The notes under the pieces are model-generated. The model worked only from the letters and a program-made list of their open reading frames with translations. It made no database searches and was not told the origin of the DNA. A program made the translations under genes and the position numbers. Positions 16,730 through 25,747 of a stretch of 64,000 nucleotides of DNA are shown here, in pieces. This stretch comes from Pseudomonas sp. R84. Lineage in GTDB: Bacteria > Pseudomonadota > Gammaproteobacteria > Pseudomonadales > Pseudomonadaceae. Numbering within the stretch: position 1 is the stretch's first letter; each line of letters starts with the position of its first letter. The DNA lies in the NCBI RefSeq assembly GCF_009834515.1, contig NZ_CP019426.1, positions 2,717,501 to 2,781,500 on the forward strand, given 5' to 3'.

Positions 16730-17083
16730 TCAAACTTCGTTAATGAAGGTGCCAGTCCCGTCGAGGATATTCGTCAAGGTCTCGACAACCTCATCCATAT
16801 CCACCATATCCGGGTTAAAGCTGATCTCCAGTACATCATCCCCATTCAACGCATCAGCATCCGCCGCCGCAATCTCGATCTTCAGCAGCGTCGAGGTCAA
16901 AGTAATTTTTACGCCGTCGAGCGTCGAAGGCTCGCCATCCAGGGTGATCTCCAGCTCATCCTCATCCGGATAGCGGCTCATCAGGAACATGTCGCCCTTG
17001 TCGCTGTGGCAGCAGAGCATGGCCATGTTGTCTTCTTCGTCATCGCACGGGTTGACGATCAGTAGGGCGGTGGTCATTTGCAT
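16730..17083 (-). CDS. Small acidic protein, possibly Imm10-like
   Basis: 117 residues from ATG 17083 (MQMTTALLIV), with AGGAAT eleven bases before; an upstream in-frame ATG at 17110 lacks such a site. It is very acidic (CDDEEDN, YPDEDELE, DADALNGDD). The ending VLEISFN followed by a leucine/valine helix recalls Imm10-type immunity proteins, in which a strand-strand-helix tail closes the fold. I hold this loosely. It lies 71 bases downstream of the colicin-type immunity gene on the same strand, so it may belong to that bacteriocin locus. Confidence 0.55.
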   Translation of the reverse strand: MQMTTALLIVNPCDDEEDNMAMLCCHSDKGDMFLMSRYPDEDELEITLDGEPSTLDGVKITLTSTLLKIEIAAADADALNGDDVLEISFNPDMVDMDEVVETLTNILDGTGTFINEV

Positions 17084-17153
17084 CGGGGTATTCCTAGTTG
17101 GCGCGGACAAAATGTAATTTTGCCACCCTAAAAAAGTTTTTGCTGCTATTGCT

Positions 17154-17720
17154 TCACGCTTTTTCTCTAGAGTTCCACCACCTTTTTAGAATGCGACATG
17201 GGATGTAATACAAGCAGCGTTGCACCATAAATGGTACAACGAGAAATGGAAATAAAGACATGGCCACGTTGTGGGCGGAAAAGAAAAAGACATTAAGTCC
17301 GAACAAATTTCCGTATTTGCCTTTGGTTGTTCCGAGGTCTGTTGATGTCAAATAAAAACACCAGATAAAAAGTGCTGAGAGAGCTACGCCTGCGAAAAGC
17401 AAGGTCAGATATCGTCTAAGTGTCATTTGATCGAACTGCGTTGAGTCGAACTTTTCCGTGAAGGCATAAAAAGTTGAGACAGCAGCGAGCAGGGGGGCAA
17501 AAAGCGCAATATAATTTGCAGTCGCTTTTGAGCTGAAAGGAAATAAGGATGACCAGAAACCAATCAGTCCGAATAGCTGATTGTCCAGAAAGTGATCAAT
17601 CGCCATATCCAAGTTGGACTGAGGGTGGGCGGGAAGGATCAGGTTAATTAGAAAAATTGGCGTCGCGAACAGTCCGAATGCAATCAAAGGTAAAGGTTGA
17701 TCTGGTTTTTTACTCGTCAT
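17154..17720 (-). CDS. Colicin-type immunity protein (four membrane helices)
   Basis: 188 residues from ATG 17720 (MTSKKPDQPL); a GTG at 17729 is an alternative. Four hydrophobic helices are visible: LIAFGLFATPIFLINLIL, YIALFAPLLAAVSTFYAF, YLTLLFAGVALSALFIWCF and VAMSLFPFLVVPFMVQ, with a basic C-terminus. This is the topology of immunity proteins against pore-forming colicins, which sit in the inner membrane and block the channel's voltage-dependent opening. It lies 81 bases downstream of a pore-forming toxin gene on the same strand. Immunity to that toxin is inferred from topology and position. Confidence 0.75.
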   Translation of the reverse strand: MTSKKPDQPLPLIAFGLFATPIFLINLILPAHPQSNLDMAIDHFLDNQLFGLIGFWSSLFPFSSKATANYIALFAPLLAAVSTFYAFTEKFDSTQFDQMTLRRYLTLLFAGVALSALFIWCFYLTSTDLGTTKGKYGNLFGLNVFFFSAHNVAMSLFPFLVVPFMVQRCLYYIPCRILKRWWNSREKA

Positions 17721-17763
17721 GAACTGCACTCTTTGGAATCGAGGTTTATGCCGCTTTGGTAAT

Positions 17764-17792
17764 CGGGGTCTGGCTAGGCGTGCTCGACCCCG
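17764..17792 (-). other. Hairpin between bacteriocin and immunity genes
   Basis: CGGGGTC and GACCCCG form a perfect 7-base stem with a 15-base loop in the gap between the toxin stop and the immunity start. There is no U-run, so it is not a clear terminator. It could set the ratio of toxin to immunity message. Confidence 0.4.
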
Positions 17793-17801
17793 ACAGTGAC
17801 T

Positions 17802-19001
17802 TTAGCGCTGATCTTTCAGTGCAGTTTCTAGGTGGTCAGCGATGAAAGCGTTTATTTTTTCTACATTATTGGCATTTAAAAGAGATGCGATTGTGGCAAT
17901 CGCTACGCCAACGGCAACGATACCTATTGCGCTAGCGGCGAAACCCGGGCTGAACACTGCGAGCAATGTCGCCACCGCCGCGCCAGCACCCACGCCGAGC
18001 GCGATACTCTCAAGCTCCAGAATCAAGGGCTTCCAGTTACCGTCCCGGAAGCCAATGACCGTCTTTTCGATCACCGAATGGGCCTGAACGATTTTTCCGG
18101 TCACGCCAAACCCCTTGGCGAGCTTATTGACACTGTCCATATAGGTCGCTTTATCCAGCGCATTGAGCGCGTCCACAACCGCACGCGTATCCTGCGGACT
18201 GAGCCGCGCATTGGGATTGGTCCGCACTGTCTCGAAAGTCTGCATCGCCTCCGCATAGCTTCTGATCTTCTTCCCCGAAATATCCTTTTGAAGATCCATG
18301 ACCACCTGGTGCAGATTGGCGCCATATTTCTCGAAGATGTATTTGTTCGCGTCGGCGACGAAAGCCACCGCGCGTTTGTAGTCATCAATGCGTTTGGCTT
18401 CTGCTTCGGCCGCAATTCGCTTTTTTTCGTCGTCCTGTCGTTGAGCTTCCGCCAGAGCGGCTAAATGAGCTTGTTCTGCCGCGTGTCTCTGAGCTTCTTC
18501 AGCACGTCGCGCCGCTTCGGCAGCCTGTTGTTGCGCAAGCGCCTCGGCCTGTCGACGGGCTATCTCGGCATACAGTTGTGCTTGTCTTGATTGAAGGCTG
18601 GAAATTTGCGCATTCAACAGCATCGCATCATAAGTCGCTTGCAACTTTGCATGCTGTCGAGAAGTCTGCACGTCTCTCAGCTTTTGTTGCAGTGCCGTAT
18701 TCTTCTGAAAGAGTAACTCGTTGACGGTGTTGGTTGCTCTGTCGAGCCATGCTTGCGGGGTTGCATCAATCAATGGTGGCTGTCGGCTGTCTGCCAGATT
18801 GAGCTCTATTTGCAAGTTGTGCTCAAGGTTTTGTTGTTGCGCGAGATAGTCGCTTTCGATGGCCAGTGTAAATCCATGCATTGGATTACCAAGCGGATAA
18901 TTCTTTAGAATGTCACCGCGAATGGAGCCTGGGTTCAGATTGATTATTTCCCATGTGCCGTCGCCATAAAATACAGTTGTCGGAAGTTCCAGTTGTCTCA
19001 T
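17802..19001 (-). CDS. Compact pore-forming bacteriocin (colicin-like)
   Basis: 399 residues from the ATG at 19001, with GGAG eight bases upstream. Residues 1-95 form an unfamiliar N-terminal domain. Residues 100-210 are an Ala/Gln/Glu/Arg-rich coiled coil. Residues about 205-399 match the colicin pore-forming domain: amphipathic helices with a GKKIRSYAEAMQTFE block, FGVTGKIVQAHSVIEKT, DGNWKPLILELESIALGVGA, then a hydrophobic hairpin at about 334-375. Colicins of this class kill by opening a channel in the inner membrane. There is no signal peptide, no recognised pyocin translocation domain and no lysis gene. It is short compared with pyocin S5 (about 500 residues). Confidence 0.8.
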   Translation of the reverse strand: MRQLELPTTVFYGDGTWEIINLNPGSIRGDILKNYPLGNPMHGFTLAIESDYLAQQQNLEHNLQIELNLADSRQPPLIDATPQAWLDRATNTVNELLFQKNTALQQKLRDVQTSRQHAKLQATYDAMLLNAQISSLQSRQAQLYAEIARRQAEALAQQQAAEAARRAEEAQRHAAEQAHLAALAEAQRQDDEKKRIAAEAEAKRIDDYKRAVAFVADANKYIFEKYGANLHQVVMDLQKDISGKKIRSYAEAMQTFETVRTNPNARLSPQDTRAVVDALNALDKATYMDSVNKLAKGFGVTGKIVQAHSVIEKTVIGFRDGNWKPLILELESIALGVGAGAAVATLLAVFSPGFAASAIGIVAVGVAIATIASLLNANNVEKINAFIADHLETALKDQR

Positions 19002-19756
19002 GTGCTGACTCCTGTTCCTGATAAAGAACCTGTTCCGTGGTTCGGTCTCATATTAATAGCGCTGCTGGCAGAAATATTCTGTAGGGTCCGGTCTTTTAGT
19101 TTTGTGAGACAATTCTTGTCGGGTTGTAAGTTTTTATAAAAGCTTTTTGGTGGTCGTTATTTTTGGTGTTTTTTTGATTTAAAAAGAGCTGCGGTAGAAA
19201 TATCCTGCGATATTTTCTTATTGTTGGAGATGAAATTGCTGACGCGAAGGTAGGATTTTTTACGTGGCGGGACTGATCCGCGTCAACCGCTCGCGCTGAA
19301 CCCGATGCCACGCTCAAGGTCGATAGAACGGCCTTGGGCGTTTTGGTTTCTGGATATGTAGAGGGAAAAGGTCTGCACTTGGGACGGATGTCCCGTAAAT
19401 ACGGGCATGTAGCCCGGCGTTTTCCGCCACGACTGCTAGTGTTTACCGGTGCCAAACCCTTGGTTTACGTGCCAATGACCGAATATGTCGCAGCACCGCA
19501 AGCAGACACATTGTCGCACCCTTTAAGCTGCGCAACGGATGAGCACCCGTAAAGGCATTGTCGGCACCGCTGGCAGTCGCTTTTGCAGATGCCCATTCAA
19601 TGGAAGGTGAATGTGACCTGAGTGTCCCGTCCAGCTTCACCCACCTGTCCCCCTGTTTCCTCTGCCCGAGAATCAGGAACAGGGCGACACAAGCCCCGAA
19701 AGGGGTGTTGCACGCGACGCTTTCCATCAATAACAAGCTTAAGCGGAGTACCACAG
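19002..19756. other. 755-base gene-free stretch between bacteriocin and gdhB
   Basis: 19002-19200 is AT-rich and should hold the minus-strand bacteriocin promoter; it contains the palindrome CAGAAATATTCTG (19069-19081), but I see no clear LexA or PrtN box. Around 19381-19405 two hairpins overlap and exclude each other (GGGAC/GTCCC and CCCGT/ACGGG). The minus-strand frame at 19240-19455 recalls a short sequence repeated in other Pseudomonas genomes, probably not a gene. 19460-19756 is the gdhB leader, with a GAAA-looped hairpin at 19694-19705. Confidence 0.5.
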
Positions 19757-22700
19757 ATGGCGTTCTTCACCGCAGCCAGCAAAGCCGACTTCCAGCACCA
19801 ACTGCAAGCGGCACTGGCGCAGCACATCAGTGAACAGGCACTGCCACAAGTGGCGCTGTTCGCTGAACAATTCTTCGGCATCATTTCCCTGGACGAGCTG
19901 ACTCAACGTCGCCTCTCCGACCTCGCTGGCTGTACTCTTTCCGCGTGGCGCTTGCTTGAGCGCTTCGATCACGCGCAACCGCAAGTGCGCGTCTACAACC
20001 CCGATTACGAGCGTCATGGCTGGCAGTCGACCCACACCGCGGTCGAAGTCCTGCACCATGACCTGCCATTTCTGGTCGACTCGGTTCGTACCGAGCTGAA
20101 CCGTCGCGGCTACAGCATCCACACCCTGCAAACCACCGTGCTCAGCGTGCGTCGTGGCAGCAAGGGCGAGTTGCTGGAAATCCTGCCGAAGGGCAGCACC
20201 GGCGAAGGCGTTCTGCATGAATCGCTGATGTACCTGGAAATCGACCGCTGCGCCAACGCGGCCGAACTGAATGTGCTGAGCAAAGAGCTGGAACAGGTTC
20301 TCGGTGAAGTCCGCGTCGCGGTCGCCGATTTCGAACCGATGAAAGCCAAGGTGCAGGACATCCTCACCCAGCTCGATAACAGCGCGTTCGCCGTTGATGC
20401 CGACGAAAAGAACGAAATCAAAAGCTTCCTGGAATGGCTGGTGGGCAACCACTTCACCTTCCTCGGCTACGAAGAATTCGTGGTCACCGATCAGGCCGAT
20501 GGCGGCCACATCGAGTACGACCAGAACTCCTTCCTTGGCCTGACCAAACTGCTGCGCACCGGCCTGACCTACGAAGACCTGCGCATCGAAGACTACGCCG
20601 TTGCCTACCTGCGCGAACCGACTCTGCTGTCATTCGCCAAGGCTGCGCACCCGAGCCGTGTCCACCGTCCGGCGTACCCGGACTACGTGTCGATCCGTGA
20701 AATCGACGCTGACGGCAAAGTCATCAAGGAACACCGTTTCATGGGCCTGTACACCTCGTCGGTGTATGGCGAGAGCGTGCGGGTCATCCCGTTCATCCGC
20801 CGCAAGGTCGAAGAAATCGAAACGCGCTCCGGCTTCCAGTCCAAGGCTCACCTGGGCAAGGAACTGGCGCAGGTTCTCGAAGTGCTGCCGCGTGATGACC
20901 TGTTCCAGACCCCGGTCGACGAACTGTTCACCACCGTGATGTCGATCGTGCAGATCCAGGAACGCAACAAGATCCGCGTGTTCCTGCGCAAAGACCCGTA
21001 CGGGCGTTTCTGCTACTGCCTGGCCTACGTGCCGCGCGACATCTACTCCACCGAAGTTCGTCAGAAGATCCAGCAAGTGCTGATGGAGCGCCTGAAGGCT
21101 TCCGATTGCGAATTCTGGACGTTCTTCTCCGAATCCGTGCTGGCGCGCGTGCAGTTGATCCTGCGTGTCGACCCGAAAAACCGTCTCGACATCGACCCGG
21201 TGCTGCTGGAAAAAGAAGTCGTTCAAGCCTGCCGCAGCTGGCAGGACGATTACGCCGCACTGACCGTCGAGAGCTTCGGCGAAGCCCACGGCACCAACGT
21301 GCTGGCCGACTTCCCGAAAGGCTTCCCGGCTGGCTACCGCGAGCGTTTTGCCGCGCATTCGGCCGTGGTCGACATGCAGCACCTGCTGAGCCTCAACGAA
21401 AAAAATCCGTTGGTGATGAGCTTCTACCAGCCGCTCGGTCAGGTCTCCGGCCAGCGCGAGCTGCATTGCAAGCTGTATCACGCCGACACGCCGCTGGCGC
21501 TGTCCGACGTGTTGCCGATTCTGGAAAACCTCGGCCTGCGCGTACTGGGTGAATTCCCGTACCGTCTGCGTCACACCAATGGCCGCGAGTTCTGGATTCA
21601 CGACTTCGCGTTCACTGCCGCTGAAGGCCTCGACCTCGACATTCAGCAACTCAACGACACCCTGCAGGACGCGTTCGTCCACATCGTTCGCGGCGACGCC
21701 GAAAACGATGCGTTCAACCGTCTGGTACTGACCGCCGGCCTGCCATGGCGCGACGTGGCGCTGCTGCGTGCTTACGCGCGTTACCTGAAGCAGATTCGTC
21801 TGGGCTTCGACCTCGGTTATATCGCCAGCACCCTGAACAACCACACCGACATCGCTCGCGAGCTGACCCGGTTGTTCAAGACCCGCTTCTATCTGGCGCG
21901 CAAACTCAGCGACGACGATCTGGAAGACAAGCAACTGCGTCTGGAACAAGCGATTCTGACCGCACTGGACGACGTCCAGGTGCTCAACGAAGACCGCATC
22001 CTGCGTCGTTACCTCGACCTGATCAAAGCCACCCTGCGGACCAACTTCTATCAGACTGACGCCAACGGCCAGAACAAGTCGTACTTCAGCTTCAAGTTCA
22101 ACCCGCACGCGATCCCTGAACTGCCGAAGCCAGTGCCGAAGTTCGAAATTTTCGTTTACTCGCCACGCGTTGAAGGCGTGCACCTGCGCTTCGGTAACGT
22201 CGCCCGTGGTGGTCTGCGCTGGTCCGACCGTGAAGAAGACTTCCGTACTGAAGTCCTCGGCCTGGTAAAAGCCCAGCAAGTGAAGAACTCGGTCATCGTG
22301 CCAGTGGGCGCGAAGGGCGGCTTCCTGCCGCGTCGCCTGCCACTGGGCGGCAGCCGTGACGAGATCGCAGCCGAGGGCATCGCCTGCTATCGCATCTTCA
22401 TTTCCGGTCTGTTGGACATCACCGACAACCTGAAAGACGGCGCGCTGGTACCGCCATTGAACGTGGTTCGCCACGACGATGACGACCCGTACCTGGTGGT
22501 CGCAGCGGACAAGGGCACTGCAACCTTCTCCGACATCGCCAACGGCATCGCCATCGATTACGGCTTCTGGCTGGGTGACGCGTTTGCGTCCGGTGGTTCG
22601 GCCGGTTACGACCACAAGAAAATGGGCATTACCGCCAAAGGCGCGTGGGTCGGCGTACAACGCCACTTCCGCGAGCGCGGCATCAATGTTCAGGAAGACA

Positions 22701-24652
22701 GCATCACCGTAGTGGGCGTCGGCGACATGGCCGGTGACGTGTTCGGTAACGGCCTGTTGATGTCGGACAAGCTGCAACTGGTCGCGGCCTTCAACCACAT
22801 GCACATCTTCATCGACCCGAACCCGAATCCGGCGACCAGCTTCGTCGAGCGTCAGCGCATGTTCGACCTGCCGCGTTCGGCCTGGACCGACTACGACACC
22901 AGCATCATGTCCGAAGGTGGCGGTATCTTCTCGCGCAGCGCGAAGAGCATCGCGATCTCCCCGCAAATGCAGGAACGCTTCGACATCAAGGCTGACAAGC
23001 TGACCCCGACCGAACTGCTGAACGCCTTGCTCAAGGCGCCGGTGGATCTGCTGTGGAACGGCGGTATCGGTACTTACGTCAAGGCCAGCACCGAAAGCCA
23101 CGCCGATGTCGGCGACAAGGCCAACGACGCGCTGCGCGTGAACGGTAACGAACTGCGCTGCAAAGTCGTTGGCGAGGGCGGTAACCTCGGCATGACCCAA
23201 CTGGGTCGTGTGGAGTTCGGTCTGAATGGCGGCGGTTCCAACACCGACTTCATCGACAACGCCGGTGGCGTGGACTGCTCCGACCACGAAGTGAACATCA
23301 AGATCCTGCTGAACGAAGTGGTTCAGGCCGGTGACATGACCGACAAGCAACGCAACCAGTTGCTGGCGAGCATGACCGACGAAGTCGGTAATCTGGTGCT
23401 GGGCAACAACTACAAGCAGACTCAGGCCCTGTCCCTGGCGGCGCGCCGTGCCTATGCGCGCATCGCTGAGTACAAGCGTCTGATGGGCGATCTGGAAGGC
23501 CGTGGCAAGCTGGACCGTGCCATCGAGTTCCTGCCGACCGAAGAGCAACTGGCCGAGCGTATTGCTGAAGGCCACGGTCTGACCCGTCCTGAGCTGTCCG
23601 TGCTGATCTCCTACAGCAAGATCGACCTCAAAGAGCAGCTGTTGGGCTCGCTGGTTCCGGACGACGATTACCTGACCCGCGACATGGAAACGGCGTTCCC
23701 GCCGACCCTGGTCAGCAAGTTCTCCGAAGCCATGCGTCGTCACCGTCTGAAGCGCGAAATCGTCAGCACCCAGATCGCCAACGACCTGGTCAACCACATG
23801 GGCATCACCTTCGTTCAACGACTCAAAGAGTCGACCGGCATGAGCCCGGCGAACGTGGCGGGTGCTTATGTGATCGTGCGCGACATCTTCCACCTCCCGC
23901 ACTGGTTCCGTCAGATCGAAGCGCTGGACTATCAGGTATCCGCTGACGTGCAGCTGGAGCTGATGGATGAGCTGATGCGTCTGGGCCGTCGCGCCACGCG
24001 CTGGTTCCTGCGTGCCCGCCGCAACGAGCAGAACGCTGCCCGTGACGTCGCGCACTTCGGTCCGCACCTGAAAGAGCTGGGTCTTAAGCTCGACGAACTG
24101 CTGAGCGGCGAAATCCGTGAAAACTGGCAGGCGCGTTATCAGGCTTACGTCGAAGCCGGTGTACCGGAATTGCTGGCGCGTATGGTCGCGGGCACCTCGC
24201 ACCTGTACACGCTGCTGCCGATCATCGAAGCCTCCGACGTGACTGGCCAGAACCCTGCTGAAGTGGCCAAGGCCTACTTCGCTGTGGGCAGTGCGCTGGA
24301 CATCACCTGGTACCTGCAACAGATCAGCGCGCTGCCGGTTGAAAACAACTGGCAAGCCCTGGCTCGTGAAGCGTTCCGTGACGATGTCGACTGGCAGCAA
24401 CGTGCGATCACCATCTCCGTCCTGCAACAGGGCGACGGCACGCTGGATGTGGAAGCACGTCTGGCGCTGTGGATGGAACAGCACGAAAGCATGATCTCGC
24501 GCTGGCGCGCCATGCTGGTGGAAATCCGTGCGGCGAGCGGCACGGACTACGCCATGTATGCAGTGGCCAACCGGGAACTGCTGGATCTGGCGTTGAGCGG
24601 GCAAGCGGTAGTGCCTGCGGTTGCTGCGAATGCCGAGCTTGAACTGGCGTAA
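19757..24652 (+). CDS. gdhB: NAD-dependent glutamate dehydrogenase, large type
   Basis: 1631 residues. ATG 19757 (MAFFTAASKA) is preceded by GGAG at nine bases; the frame is open further upstream but that part is not protein-like. The enzyme oxidatively deaminates glutamate to 2-oxoglutarate with NAD. The long N-terminal region carries ACT-like regulatory parts; the catalytic core includes RGGLRWSDREEDFRTEVLGL and VPVGAKGGF with its active-site lysine, then a nucleotide-binding part (VVGVGDMAGDVFGNG). Length and motifs fit the 180-kDa class described in Streptomyces and Pseudomonas aeruginosa, where it serves arginine and glutamate catabolism. A good terminator follows. Confidence 0.97.
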   Translation: MAFFTAASKADFQHQLQAALAQHISEQALPQVALFAEQFFGIISLDELTQRRLSDLAGCTLSAWRLLERFDHAQPQVRVYNPDYERHGWQSTHTAVEVLHHDLPFLVDSVRTELNRRGYSIHTLQTTVLSVRRGSKGELLEILPKGSTGEGVLHESLMYLEIDRCANAAELNVLSKELEQVLGEVRVAVADFEPMKAKVQDILTQLDNSAFAVDADEKNEIKSFLEWLVGNHFTFLGYEEFVVTDQADGGHIEYDQNSFLGLTKLLRTGLTYEDLRIEDYAVAYLREPTLLSFAKAAHPSRVHRPAYPDYVSIREIDADGKVIKEHRFMGLYTSSVYGESVRVIPFIRRKVEEIETRSGFQSKAHLGKELAQVLEVLPRDDLFQTPVDELFTTVMSIVQIQERNKIRVFLRKDPYGRFCYCLAYVPRDIYSTEVRQKIQQVLMERLKASDCEFWTFFSESVLARVQLILRVDPKNRLDIDPVLLEKEVVQACRSWQDDYAALTVESFGEAHGTNVLADFPKGFPAGYRERFAAHSAVVDMQHLLSLNEKNPLVMSFYQPLGQVSGQRELHCKLYHADTPLALSDVLPILENLGLRVLGEFPYRLRHTNGREFWIHDFAFTAAEGLDLDIQQLNDTLQDAFVHIVRGDAENDAFNRLVLTAGLPWRDVALLRAYARYLKQIRLGFDLGYIASTLNNHTDIARELTRLFKTRFYLARKLSDDDLEDKQLRLEQAILTALDDVQVLNEDRILRRYLDLIKATLRTNFYQTDANGQNKSYFSFKFNPHAIPELPKPVPKFEIFVYSPRVEGVHLRFGNVARGGLRWSDREEDFRTEVLGLVKAQQVKNSVIVPVGAKGGFLPRRLPLGGSRDEIAAEGIACYRIFISGLLDITDNLKDGALVPPLNVVRHDDDDPYLVVAADKGTATFSDIANGIAIDYGFWLGDAFASGGSAGYDHKKMGITAKGAWVGVQRHFRERGINVQEDSITVVGVGDMAGDVFGNGLLMSDKLQLVAAFNHMHIFIDPNPNPATSFVERQRMFDLPRSAWTDYDTSIMSEGGGIFSRSAKSIAISPQMQERFDIKADKLTPTELLNALLKAPVDLLWNGGIGTYVKASTESHADVGDKANDALRVNGNELRCKVVGEGGNLGMTQLGRVEFGLNGGGSNTDFIDNAGGVDCSDHEVNIKILLNEVVQAGDMTDKQRNQLLASMTDEVGNLVLGNNYKQTQALSLAARRAYARIAEYKRLMGDLEGRGKLDRAIEFLPTEEQLAERIAEGHGLTRPELSVLISYSKIDLKEQLLGSLVPDDDYLTRDMETAFPPTLVSKFSEAMRRHRLKREIVSTQIANDLVNHMGITFVQRLKESTGMSPANVAGAYVIVRDIFHLPHWFRQIEALDYQVSADVQLELMDELMRLGRRATRWFLRARRNEQNAARDVAHFGPHLKELGLKLDELLSGEIRENWQARYQAYVEAGVPELLARMVAGTSHLYTLLPIIEASDVTGQNPAEVAKAYFAVGSALDITWYLQQISALPVENNWQALAREAFRDDVDWQQRAITISVLQQGDGTLDVEARLALWMEQHESMISRWRAMLVEIRAASGTDYAMYAVANRELLDLALSGQAVVPAVAANAELELA

Positions 24653-24671
24653 GTAGTGCTTGAATGAGAAA

Positions 24672-24703
24672 GCCCCAGCGTCGAGAGATGCTGGGGCTTT
24701 TTT
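24672..24703 (+). terminator. Terminator of gdhB
   Basis: GCCCCAGC and GCTGGGGC form a perfect 8-base stem around a 10-base loop, followed by TTTTTTAT, 20 bases after the gdhB stop. Confidence 0.9.
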
Positions 24704-24732
24704 ATGTCTGAGGGGGTTGTAGTGTTAGGTCT

Positions 24733-24809
24733 GGCCCCTTCGCGAGCAGGCTCGCTCCCACATTTGGAATGCGTTCCCCTGTGGGAGCGAGCTTGCTCGC
24801 GAAGAGGCC
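24733..24809. repeat. REPIN (CGCGAGCAGGCTCGCTCCCAC type)
   Basis: Inverted arms starting GGCCCCTTCGCGAGCAGG and ending CGCGAAGAGGCC around a short spacer. Located between gdhB and the convergent lipoprotein gene. Confidence 0.85.
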
Positions 24810-24816
24810 CTTACTG

Positions 24817-25530
24817 TCAATACAACTTCTGACCTTGTTTACTATCCAGCATCGACACTTTATCCGCAGGCCGCGCGACTAAATTGTTGAGCGACTGGTC
24901 AAACTTCTGCAGCGCCCGAACTTGCACATCCTGCTGCTGATTAATATCGGCAACTATCTCTTCCGACCGCTTGAAGTCCGCCCATACTGGCGTCAACTCT
25001 CTCGCCTCGGAACCTTTCGCCGTACCGATATAGTTCAACTGCGCATCATAAAAGTCGGCACTGACATCGGCCTTGATATCGGAACTGCGCGAAGTGATCA
25101 ACTGACTGTGGGTGTCGACGATTGCTACCACATCCGGCCTGGCCGCACGCAGGCTTTGCATATTCGGATACACCGTCACCGAGCCGAACTGGCGTTGCAA
25201 GGATGCGTTGACCCATTCCACCGCCATGTCTGGTTTCGAGCTGGCGACGTAGGCGTCATGGATCGGTTGCACCAGCAGGCTCTGGCCAAAACCGGTGCCA
25301 GCGTTGGCCTGATAGTCGCGCAGGTATTCGCGGTTGGTCTGGGTGCTTGGGCTGTAGATCACGCCCAAGGACACGCCGGGACCGCTTTTCACTTGCGCGG
25401 CGCTGCTGCGGCCGGTGGGATGGGGGAGCAGGGTATCCAGTGAGGAAACGGCTTGCGGCGCGGTGGGTACCGAACAGGCGGACAGAGCCAAAACCGATAT
25501 CGCCAGTACACTGGTGAACGCAAGTTTCAT
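24817..25530 (-). CDS. Hypothetical lipoprotein
   Basis: 237 residues from ATG 25530 (MKLAFTSVLA). The signal ends in the lipobox LSAC, so the mature protein should be anchored by a cysteine at about residue 19. The mature part begins SVPTAPQAVSSLDTLLPHP and includes a DYQANAGTGFGQSLLVQPI stretch and an ADVSADFYDAQLNYIGTAKG segment that looks like a periplasmic beta domain. I do not recognise the family. An ATG eight codons earlier exists but the lipoprotein signal fixes the start used here. It appears to be a single gene. Confidence 0.7.
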   Translation of the reverse strand: MKLAFTSVLAISVLALSACSVPTAPQAVSSLDTLLPHPTGRSSAAQVKSGPGVSLGVIYSPSTQTNREYLRDYQANAGTGFGQSLLVQPIHDAYVASSKPDMAVEWVNASLQRQFGSVTVYPNMQSLRAARPDVVAIVDTHSQLITSRSSDIKADVSADFYDAQLNYIGTAKGSEARELTPVWADFKRSEEIVADINQQQDVQVRALQKFDQSLNNLVARPADKVSMLDSKQGQKLY

Positions 25531-25691
25531 GGTGTTTCTCCCGTGAAACAACATCAGTCGGAAAGTTTGAAATGCCGTCGGCGACGACAGTTAATTCAGA
25601 CTAAACCCGCCAAGCTGACAATTTGCTGTAATAAAACCAGAGCAATAGTTTGATTGGCTTTAACCCGTAGCGGCTAATTGCGCAGGGAAAT

Positions 25692-25720
25692 AAAAAGGCG
25701 CTAATCGTCGATTTGCGCCC
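25692..25720 (-). terminator. Terminator of the cupin gene
   Basis: On the minus strand GGCGC, an AAATCG...ATT inner pairing and GCGCC are followed by TTTTTAT, 28 bases past the cupin stop. Confidence 0.7.
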
Positions 25721-25747
25721 GTTTATTTATGGCTGATTAAACAGCCA

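Noticed and set aside
19020..19100. Possible LexA or PrtN box for the bacteriocin
   Set aside because: The only clear palindrome (CAGAAATATTCTG) does not fit either consensus.
19096..19455. Minus-strand 119-codon open frame before the bacteriocin
   Set aside because: It is basic and low in structure, has no ribosome-binding site, and its start overlaps hairpins; treated as a repeat-like region, not a gene.
20630..24604. 1324-codon minus-strand open frame opposite gdhB
   Set aside because: It mirrors the codon use of gdhB, has no recognisable domain, and gdhB is certain on the plus strand.
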